Of a stretch of DNA of 5,017 nt, positions 1 through 4,444 are shown piece by piece. Source of the stretch: PNKC01 sp039917655 (lineage in GTDB: Bacteria; Chloroflexota; Dehalococcoidia; Tepidiformales; Tepidiformaceae); contig JBDSJC010000210.1 of the NCBI GenBank assembly GCA_039917655.1, forward strand, positions 1 to 5,017, read 5' to 3'. Position numbers and translations under genes: made by a program. The notes beneath the pieces were generated by a model that was not told the DNA's origin, did not search any database, and saw only the letters and a program-made list of their open reading frames with translations. Numbering within the stretch: the first letter of the stretch is position 1; every line of letters starts with the position of its first letter.

Positions 1-80
1 GCGTTTCGCAGGGTCGTGACAATGTGGTCCTGCCCAACAACTTCTTCGAAGCCCTTGGGACGCCACTTACCGTAAAGCAC
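1..80 (-). CDS. dnaX: DNA polymerase III subunit gamma/tau, N-terminus (partial, runs off window)
   Basis: This is the start of the clamp-loader ATPase subunit of the replicative DNA polymerase III holoenzyme, which acts in the cytoplasm at the replication fork. Only 26 complete codons are inside the window. They read MLYGKWRPKGFEEVVGQDHI and continue VTTLRN, which matches the well-known DnaX opening (LYRKxRPxxFxEVVGQEHVxxTLxNA). The Walker A motif lies beyond the edge. I chose GTG at 80-78 as the start because a GAGG Shine-Dalgarno (89-86) sits 5 nt upstream, the family normally begins one to three residues before this Leu-Tyr pair, and I traced no ATG, GTG or TTG in frame for about 30 codons upstream. 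The residue after LY is Gly where Arg or Ala is usual. Identification is by motif recognition; the rest of the gene cannot be assessed. Confidence 0.88.
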   Translation of the reverse strand, partial: MLYGKWRPKGFEEVVGQDHIVTTLRN

Positions 81-108
81 CAGCGCCTCGGCGGATTGGG
101 ATGCGACA

Positions 109-114
109 AGTATA
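109..114 (-). promoter_or_regulatory. Possible -10 element of the dnaX promoter
   Basis: On the minus strand 114-109 reads TATACT, one mismatch from TATAAT. It would start a transcript near position 102 with a leader of about 22 nt before the GTG start of dnaX. The -35 region at the right spacing (137-132, TGCCCT) is poor, so this is a plausible but weak call based on one hexamer. Confidence 0.35.
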
Positions 115-121
115 GAACAGA

Positions 122-209
122 TGTACCGGGGAGGGCATGAAGCCGGGGCAAAAGTCAGGCCTCCGGAACGTGCTGCTGGGGAGAGGTTCGCCCCGACGTG
201 TACCGGGGA
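122..209. repeat. 11-bp direct repeat pair (TGTACCGGGGA)
   Basis: TGTACCGGGGA occurs exactly at 122-132 and again at 199-209, 77 bp apart start to start. The first copy lies just upstream of the proposed dnaX -10 element (109-114), so an operator role is possible. It could also be chance in GC-rich sequence. No inverted partner or mobile element boundary goes with it. Confidence 0.4.
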
Positions 210-476
210 CACCAATTTCAATTCGATGCCTATGCGACTCATTTCGGAGGTTGACAACGCTAAGCCCCACCATGTAGGCGCGACTCGCGTTGCGAGATAC
301 TCACGATCGGGTATAGGCGGCGCCGTTTGGGTTCGCCATTGGACGGGATCAGCGGATTCATGCCCGAGCGTTGGTGAGTAACGCGCACGACCTTGAGGTA
401 TTGGCCGATGCGGTTCTGTAGTGCGGATCATTCACGGCAGCACGCCGCCCACATCACCATTCTTGTTTCACGATTC

Positions 477-506
477 TTGACACCCGACTTGTTTAGCCGG
501 TATTCT
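477..506 (+). promoter_or_regulatory. Sigma70-type promoter for the Mn riboswitch transcript
   Basis: A perfect -35 hexamer TTGACA (477-482) is followed after 18 bp by TATTCT (501-506), which differs from TATAAT at two positions. The predicted start near 512-514 falls just before the first paired base of the riboswitch P1 stem at 517. That agreement with an independently recognised RNA makes the promoter call stronger than the hexamers alone would. Confidence 0.72.
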
Positions 507-516
507 GAGTGAGTCA

Positions 517-630
517 CAGGGGAGTAACTAACGCCACCTCAGCTAAGCAGGTGGCGACGCTGGGCCGCCATCACGCGCGATAAGCGCCGGCCCAGCGAAC
601 GAGAGCACACCTCTCGTCCGGTGAGACCTG
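517..630 (+). promoter_or_regulatory. Manganese riboswitch aptamer (yybP-ykoY class)
   Basis: This 5' UTR element matches the yybP-ykoY class, an RNA that binds Mn2+ and controls manganese export and homeostasis genes. Seen here are the 5' signature GGGGAGTA (519-526) and the 3' signature GGTGAGACCTG (620-630), which close a P1 stem (CAGG 517-520 with CCTG 627-630). Between them are three stacked hairpins as in the known four-way junction: P2 CGCCACCT 532-539 with AGGTGGCG 549-556; P3 CGCTGGGCCG 558-567 with CGGCCCAGCG 588-597, carrying an irregular tip; and P4 ACGAGAG 599-605 with CTCTCGT 611-617, loop CACAC. Promoter position upstream and terC downstream both fit. Loop residues that contact the metal were not checked against an alignment. 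Confidence 0.87.
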
Positions 631-686
631 CGCTACATCCGAACAGGATGCGGCTCGGGGTGTCCATCACCGGGCCGCGCAGGAGG
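627..686 (+). promoter_or_regulatory. Riboswitch expression platform: Shine-Dalgarno sequestering helix
   Basis: CCTGCGC (627-633) is the exact reverse complement of GCGCAGG (677-683). The latter overlaps the AGGAGG Shine-Dalgarno (681-686) of the 693 start codon. The first four bases, CCTG, are also the 3' strand of aptamer P1. The two pairings exclude each other: metal-bound P1 frees the ribosome site, and metal-free RNA can hide it. The intervening bases fold into two small hairpins, CATCC 636-640 with GGATG 646-650 and GGTG 659-662 with CACC 668-671, which would bring the arms together. There is no U-tract here, so control is predicted at translation. The pairing is read directly; the ON direction is inferred. 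Confidence 0.68.
681..686 (+). promoter_or_regulatory. Ribosome binding site of the 85-residue gene
   Basis: AGGAGG, 6 nt before the ATG at 693. It decides the start in favour of 693 over the upstream in-frame GTG at 621, which lies inside the aptamer. Its first three bases take part in the sequestering helix with 627-633. Confidence 0.8.
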
Positions 687-692
687 TGCTCA

Positions 693-950
693 ATGTTGGA
701 CGAACTTTTCGATCTGGACAGAGACGGTGGGCGCAGAGACGCCAACCCCCAGGTTCGGCGAGGCGGAATCCGCGGGCTGTTCGACCGGCTTCTCGGGGCC
801 GTCGGCGACGGTGACGAGGATGACGACGCCAGACGCCGAAACGGCGATCCGCGGTACAACGACACTGACGACGAGTACCCGCACCGGCAGGAAGGCGGGC
901 GACGGCGACGCCGCGAGGACCGCGACGGCTTGGACTTCGGCGACGACTAG
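693..950 (+). CDS. Uncharacterised 85-residue Asp/Arg-rich protein under the Mn riboswitch
   Basis: I do not recognise a family. The start ATG has a full AGGAGG Shine-Dalgarno (681-686) 6 nt upstream, better than any alternative frame, and codons strongly favour G or C in the third position, which supports real coding. Roughly half of the protein is charged: about 20 Asp, 5 Glu and 18 Arg, with no Lys or Cys. An N-terminal MLDELFDLDRD segment is followed by a short amphipathic stretch (GIRGLFDRLLGAV, about residues 25-37), an acidic run GDGDEDDD (about 38-45), then a low-complexity tail with five consecutive Arg near residues 69-73 and a DFGDD end. There is no signal peptide or membrane segment. 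It is the first gene after the manganese aptamer and 94 nt upstream of terC, so a role in Mn handling (for example metal or nucleic-acid binding) is possible but unproven. It could instead be a leader peptide. Confidence 0.68.
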   Translation: MLDELFDLDRDGGRRDANPQVRRGGIRGLFDRLLGAVGDGDEDDDARRRNGDPRYNDTDDEYPHRQEGGRRRRREDRDGLDFGDD

Positions 951-973
951 TCCGAAACCCTCACCCGGGCTGG

Positions 974-1009
974 AAAAGCTGGGCCGCGACATCTGCGGCC
1001 CAGCTTTTT
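974..1009 (+). terminator. Strong intrinsic terminator between the small gene and terC
   Basis: A 10-bp perfect stem GCTGGGCCGC (978-987) with GCGGCCCAGC (995-1004) and a 7-nt loop is followed by TTTTT (1005-1009). It is preceded by AAAA (974-977), which can extend the stem and could also serve the minus strand. It begins 24 nt after the stop codon of the 85-residue gene and ends 35 nt before the terC ATG. It therefore separates the riboswitch transcript from terC, unless it is read through or regulated. Confidence 0.85.
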
Positions 1010-1044
1010 CTCGCCTGAGAACAAACTGAAGCAGGACCCGATAC

Positions 1045-2019
1045 ATGTTCATGGATCTTCTCCCGTGGGCGCTATTTTTAGCGATGGTTGGTGGGGTGCT
1101 CGCGCTCGACCTTGGTGTCTTCCACAAGAACGCGCACGAAATCACGAGGAGGGAGGCACTCGCCTGGAGCGCCGTCTGGATCGGCCTTTCGATCGCCTTC
1201 AATGTGGGCGTCTACGTGCTGATGGGCAGTTCGGCGGGCCTTGAGTGGACGACCGGCTACCTTATCGAGAAGTCACTGTCCGTCGACAACGTGTTCGTCT
1301 TCCTGCTGCTCTTCTCGGCGTTCGCGGTGCCCGCCGCCTACCAGCACCGGGTGCTGTTCTGGGGGATCGTTGGCGCGCTCATCATGCGCGCGGTCCTGAT
1401 CGCGGGCGCCGGAGTGCTGCTGGGGACGCTGCACTGGGTGATCTACGTGTTCGGTGCGTTCCTGATCTTCACGGGATTCAAGTTCCTGCGAAGCAGCGAC
1501 CATATCCCGGATCTGGAGAAGAACCGGCTCGTGCGGATCGCCAAACGGTTCATGCCGGTCACCGAAGGATACGAAGGGCAGCGGTTTTTTACGCGTAGAA
1601 ATGGCGTGCTCTACATGACTCCGTTGTTCCTGGTGCTACTGCTCATCGAGAGCACCGACCTCGTGTTTGCAGTGGATTCCGTCCCAGCGATCTACGCGGT
1701 GACCGATGACCCGTTCATCGTCTTTACCTCGAACATCATGGCCGTGCTCGGCCTGCGAGCGCTCTTCTTCGTGCTTCACGGCTACCTGAAAAACTTCAGC
1801 TACTTGAAGCCCGCGCTGGCAGCGATACTCGTGTTCGTCGGGGTCAAGATGCTGCTGGTAGACGTCTACAAGCTTCATTCGCTCGTCAGCCTGGGGGTCA
1901 TCTTGGGCATCCTCGGAGTCGCCATCGTCGCCTCGGTCGTCAAGGCCAGGCGGCAACCTCCGACGGCCAAACCGGACGACCCCGAAACACCGCTCCAATC
2001 GGAATCCGCCGGCGGCTAA
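1045..2019 (+). CDS. terC: TerC/Alx family integral membrane protein, probable Mn2+ exporter
   Basis: This is a 324-residue inner-membrane protein of the TerC family; the riboswitch-linked members (Alx, YkoY-like) export Mn2+. About nine hydrophobic segments are visible, roughly at 5-23, 41-60, 82-99, 104-126, 130-147, 190-210, 225-247, 257-272 and 281-298, followed by a polar Pro-rich tail. Family motifs are present: LDLGVFHK (21-28), the EKSLSVDNVFVF block (75-86, Asp81), RNGVLYMTPLF (185-195) and ESTDLVFAVDSVPA (202-215, Asp205 and Asp211). The acidic residues in the membrane are expected to coordinate metal. The start at 1045 has AGGA (1033-1036) 8 nt upstream; a second ATG at 1051 is too far from it. 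A Mn aptamer about 400 nt upstream supports manganese rather than tellurite as substrate. No terC promoter is visible after the terminator, so expression may rely on read-through. Confidence 0.92.
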   Translation: MFMDLLPWALFLAMVGGVLALDLGVFHKNAHEITRREALAWSAVWIGLSIAFNVGVYVLMGSSAGLEWTTGYLIEKSLSVDNVFVFLLLFSAFAVPAAYQHRVLFWGIVGALIMRAVLIAGAGVLLGTLHWVIYVFGAFLIFTGFKFLRSSDHIPDLEKNRLVRIAKRFMPVTEGYEGQRFFTRRNGVLYMTPLFLVLLLIESTDLVFAVDSVPAIYAVTDDPFIVFTSNIMAVLGLRALFFVLHGYLKNFSYLKPALAAILVFVGVKMLLVDVYKLHSLVSLGVILGILGVAIVASVVKARRQPPTAKPDDPETPLQSESAGG

Positions 2020-2048
2020 CGGGCGATTCGCGATCTTGTTTAGCAGCG

Positions 2049-2054
2049 GATAAT
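2049..2054 (+). promoter_or_regulatory. Possible -10 element giving a leaderless nucleotidyltransferase mRNA
   Basis: GATAAT, one mismatch from TATAAT, ends 7 nt before the ATG at 2062. There is no Shine-Dalgarno closer than a weak GCGGA about 11 nt away. A transcript starting at or next to the A of ATG would be leaderless, a layout known from several high-GC lineages. The -35 region near 2026-2032 is poor. Alternatively the gene is read from terC 42 nt upstream. Confidence 0.35.
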
Positions 2055-2061
2055 CAGCCGC

Positions 2062-2841
2062 ATGCAGCCAACTCCTTACGAAGAGGTCAACCGCGTAGCC
2101 GCTGAGCTGCTTGCGCGGGTGACGGGCGTCCTCGGCCCCGGTTTTGGCGGGTTGTATCTTTTCGGGTCGGCAGCGGCGGGCGCGTTCGAAGGAGGAGTGA
2201 GCGATGTCGATATGTTGGTCGTGACGCTGGAATCGCTAAGCGACACGGCGTTCGCGGCGCTTGAGGCCATGCAGGGCGGCCTGGCGCGCGACCTTCAGGA
2301 GTGGGACGACCGGATCGAAGTGCTGTACGTCTCCGCCGAGGGTCTGAAGGCGTTTCGGACATGTGCGCCGCGGGTGGCGGCTATCAGCCCCGGCGAGCCG
2401 TTCCATTGGCGAGACGGCGAACCGGGACGCTTGATGAATTGGTATGACGTACAACAGAACGGTGTTGTGCTGTACGGCCCGCCCATCCGAAGCTTCCTCG
2501 AACCGATCTCTGGCGACGAGTTCGTCGCCTCGGTGCGGCACGACCTGGAGCGGTGGCCGGGCTGGATTGAGGGATTGCCGCGGCGCACGGGCCCACAGTC
2601 CTACGTGGTTTTGACGATGTGCCGGGCGCTCTACGCCTGCCAGTTTGGGAAGCAACTGTCCAAGACAGAGGCGGGCGTTTGGGCAGCGCGGGAGCGGCCG
2701 GAGTGGGCGGCCCTGATTGAGACCGCGCTAATCTGGAGGCGGGCGGGTTTGGGACGGGTGCAGGGTGACGCCGACGAGGCCACCCTCTCGAGGATCCGGG
2801 AGTTCATCGATTTCGCGCGACGGGTCGCAAACGGAGTCTAG
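2062..2841 (+). CDS. AadA-like nucleotidyltransferase (aminoglycoside adenylyltransferase family)
   Basis: A 259-residue cytoplasmic enzyme, the usual length for ANT(3'')/ANT(9) adenylyltransferases, which transfer AMP from ATP to streptomycin or spectinomycin. The N-terminal polymerase-beta type domain carries LFGSAAAGAF at 33-42 and SDVDML at 47-52, giving the Gly35-Ser36 and Asp48/Asp50 metal-binding set. The IEVLYV strand (85-90) offers Glu86 as the third acidic residue, as in AadA. The C-terminal helical half also aligns by eye: NGVVLYGPP (133-141) and VVLTMCRALY (182-191), then GKQLSKTEAGVWAARERPEW (196-215), which matches the GKIAxKDVAADWAxERLP block of AadA. The substrate is not proven: chromosomal relatives may modify other molecules. 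It follows terC by 42 nt on the same strand and converges with acpP. No integron or transposon signature surrounds it. Confidence 0.8.
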   Translation: MQPTPYEEVNRVAAELLARVTGVLGPGFGGLYLFGSAAAGAFEGGVSDVDMLVVTLESLSDTAFAALEAMQGGLARDLQEWDDRIEVLYVSAEGLKAFRTCAPRVAAISPGEPFHWRDGEPGRLMNWYDVQQNGVVLYGPPIRSFLEPISGDEFVASVRHDLERWPGWIEGLPRRTGPQSYVVLTMCRALYACQFGKQLSKTEAGVWAARERPEWAALIETALIWRRAGLGRVQGDADEATLSRIREFIDFARRVANGV

Positions 2842-2863
2842 CGCGGCTCAGGAATGCAACCGT

Positions 2864-3115
2864 TCAGCTGATCCCTTGCTGTGCCAGGAAATCCAAAATG
2901 TCCTGGATGGTATGGATGTTCTCGGCGTCTTCGTCCCGAATTTCGAACTCGGCATCACCCTGGAATGCCTCTTCGATGGCAATCGTCAGGTCAACGATAT
3001 CGAGCGAGTCGGCGCGCAGGTCATCGACGAGGTTCGCCTCGGGCTTCACTTCGTCGGCCTTGACTTTGAGCTGGGCGACGACAACATCCCGGACGCGTTC
3101 AAACGTGGTGGCCAA
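2864..3115 (-). CDS. acpP: Acyl carrier protein
   Basis: This 83-residue acidic protein carries growing acyl chains as thioesters on a 4'-phosphopantetheine arm during fatty acid synthesis in the cytoplasm. The attachment motif RADSLDIVDL spans residues 35-44 with Ser37 (codon 3007-3005), within the usual D-S-L context. Helix II acidic residues (DIVDLTIAIEEAF) and the C-terminal IHTIQDILDFL helix follow the standard fold. The length is normal for the family. The start is TTG at 3115-3113: AGGAG (3127-3123) lies 7 nt upstream, and the MATTFERVRDVV opening is typical. It sits 74 nt after fabF on the same strand, most likely in one operon. The gap to the convergent nucleotidyltransferase gene is 22 nt and contains no terminator hairpin, so the two transcripts may overlap. 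Confidence 0.95.
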   Translation of the reverse strand: MATTFERVRDVVVAQLKVKADEVKPEANLVDDLRADSLDIVDLTIAIEEAFQGDAEFEIRDEDAENIHTIQDILDFLAQQGIS

Positions 3116-3122
3116 TGTGGAT

Positions 3123-3127
3123 CTCCT
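3123..3127 (-). promoter_or_regulatory. Ribosome binding site fixing the acpP TTG start
   Basis: AGGAG on the minus strand, 7 nt before TTG at 3115. No ATG or GTG lies at a suitable place, so this site decides the start codon. Confidence 0.75.
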
Positions 3128-3189
3128 GACGAAATAGGCGCGCTGTCACCCACCCGGGCGAGCGCAGCAGTTGCGTGACCGATGCTACG

Positions 3190-4428
3190 TTAGGGCTGGT
3201 ACTTGCGGAAGATCACCGAGCCATTCTGCCCACCGAAGCCGAAGCCGTTGGCCGCTGCCGCTCGCACGGTCATCTTGCGAGCTTTGTTGGGGACGTAATC
3301 GAGGTCGCACTGCGGGTCGGGCGTGTTGAGGTTGATGGTCGGCGGCACAAGATCGTTGTAGATCGCGAGCACGGCGGCCGCGGCGCCCACCGCGCCCGCC
3401 GCGCCGAGCAGATGGCCGACCATCGACTTCTGCGAACTGATCGCGAGCTTTCGGGCATGCTCTCCAAAGGCGAGCTTGATGGCGAGCGTCTCCGCGGCGT
3501 CGTTCAGGGGAGTGCCGGTACCGTGGGCGGCGATGTAGTCGATGTCCGTTGGCTGCATGCCAGCGGCGGCGAGCGCCTCGGCCATCGCCTCCTGGGCTCC
3601 CGTCCCGTCCTCACGCGGGGCGGTGATGTGAAACGCGTCGCAACTGAGGCCTCCACCCATCAGTTCGGCGTAGACGCGTGCCCCGCGGGCTTTGGCGTGT
3701 TCTTCAGACTCAATGACCAGCACCACCGCGCCCTCGCCAAAAACGAAGCCGTCGCGGTTCAAATCGAACGGGCGGCTCGCGCCTTGTGGGTCATCGTTGT
3801 TGCGGCTGAGCGCTTTCATGTTCGCCAGGGCGGCGATGGGCAGCGGGTGCAACGCCGCCTCGGTGCCGCCCGCCAGCACGATGTCGCACCGGCCGCTGTC
3901 CAAGAGCTGCTTCGCTTCGATGAACGAGTAGAGGCCGCTCGCGCAGGCCGCGACGCTGGCCAACGCCGGGCCCCGAAGCCCAAGGTTGATCGAAACCTGG
4001 CAGGCGGCCATGTTCGGCGCCATGACCGGGATATAGAAAGGGCTGACGCGGTTGGGGCCGCGCTCTTTCAGTACCATCATCTCTTCCATCGTATCGATGG
4101 CGCCGCCCGAGCCCGTTGCGATGCTGGAGGCGGCACGGCTGCGTTCGTTGTCTCCGATCACGAGCTGAGCATCATCGGCTGCCAGCCTGGCAGCAGCCAC
4201 GGCGAGTTGCGAAAAGCGCGACATTCGCCGAGCGCCCTTCGAGTCCATGTACCTGCCCGGTTCGAAATCCTTCACCTCTGCCGCGATCTGGACCGGGAGG
4301 TCGCTCGCATCGAAGCGAGTGATCCGCGTCACGCCGGAAACGCCCGCTGTGAGGTTCTGCCAGAAGTCATGAACCGTGAGCCCGATGGGGGTGATTGCGC
4401 CCACACCGGTCACCAATGCTCGAGTCAA
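3190..4428 (-). CDS. fabF: Beta-ketoacyl-ACP synthase II (KAS II)
   Basis: This 412-residue condensing enzyme extends acyl-ACP by two carbons using malonyl-ACP in type II fatty acid synthesis. With the TTG start at 4428 the protein begins MTRALVTGVGAITPIG, as the family does, and matches the usual 410-415 residues. A GGAG site (4438-4435) is 6 nt upstream. Longer in-frame extensions would overlap the preceding gene and are not expected. Catalytic residues are all present: Cys162 in VAACASGL, His302 in AAHGTGTPLND, Lys334 and His339 in QKSMVGHLLGAAG. The gating loop GFGFGGQN near 396-403 keeps both Phe residues. It lies between a second, divergent synthase (16 nt upstream) and acpP (74 nt downstream), consistent with a lipid-synthesis operon. 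Confidence 0.95.
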   Translation of the reverse strand: MTRALVTGVGAITPIGLTVHDFWQNLTAGVSGVTRITRFDASDLPVQIAAEVKDFEPGRYMDSKGARRMSRFSQLAVAAARLAADDAQLVIGDNERSRAASSIATGSGGAIDTMEEMMVLKERGPNRVSPFYIPVMAPNMAACQVSINLGLRGPALASVAACASGLYSFIEAKQLLDSGRCDIVLAGGTEAALHPLPIAALANMKALSRNNDDPQGASRPFDLNRDGFVFGEGAVVLVIESEEHAKARGARVYAELMGGGLSCDAFHITAPREDGTGAQEAMAEALAAAGMQPTDIDYIAAHGTGTPLNDAAETLAIKLAFGEHARKLAISSQKSMVGHLLGAAGAVGAAAAVLAIYNDLVPPTINLNTPDPQCDLDYVPNKARKMTVRAAAANGFGFGGQNGSVIFRKYQP

Positions 4429-4434
4429 AAGTTG

Positions 4435-4438
4435 CTCC
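4435..4438 (-). promoter_or_regulatory. Ribosome binding site fixing the fabF TTG start
   Basis: GGAG on the minus strand, 6 nt before TTG at 4428 and just after the stop of the upstream synthase. It supports the 412-residue form over longer in-frame readings that would overlap the upstream gene. Confidence 0.7.
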
Positions 4439-4444
4439 GCAGGG

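Larger units (their letters stand above)
81..476. other. Spacer between divergent transcription units, no convincing gene
   Basis: About 400 bases without a protein I can defend. Short open frames on both strands lack ribosome sites and family motifs. No tRNA or rRNA signature was found. Three items can be seen: an exact 11-bp direct repeat (122-132 and 199-209); a possible two-step stem, CGGGGC 144-149 with GCCCCG 190-195 enclosing GGCCTC 158-163 with GAGGTT 183-188; and a small hairpin CTCGC-gtt-GCGAG at 284-296. A lone TTGACA at 251-256 has no matching -10. The stretch may hold regulatory sites or a small RNA, but nothing shows which. Confidence 0.5.

Noticed and set aside
154..185. SRP (4.5S) RNA apical loop upstream of dnaX
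   Set aside because: GTCAGG and CCGGAA are present, but the conserved GGxAGCAGC that must follow is missing (GTGCTGCT instead) and no long flanking helix forms.
67..273. Minus-strand 68-codon open frame upstream of dnaX
   Set aside because: It is out of frame with dnaX, overlaps its start, and has no ribosome site or motif.
251..279. Promoter from TTGACA at 251-256
   Set aside because: No acceptable -10 hexamer at 16-18 bp spacing and no supported gene or RNA starting after it.
727..1029. Alternative plus-strand frame of 100 codons overlapping the 85-residue gene
   Set aside because: It has no comparable ribosome site and runs through the terminator stem and its U-tract. The 693 frame has AGGAGG at ideal spacing.
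690..1202. A 170-codon minus-strand open frame across the small gene, terminator and start of terC
   Set aside because: It runs through a strong terminator hairpin and the terC start, has no recognised motif, and conflicts with the better supported plus-strand genes.
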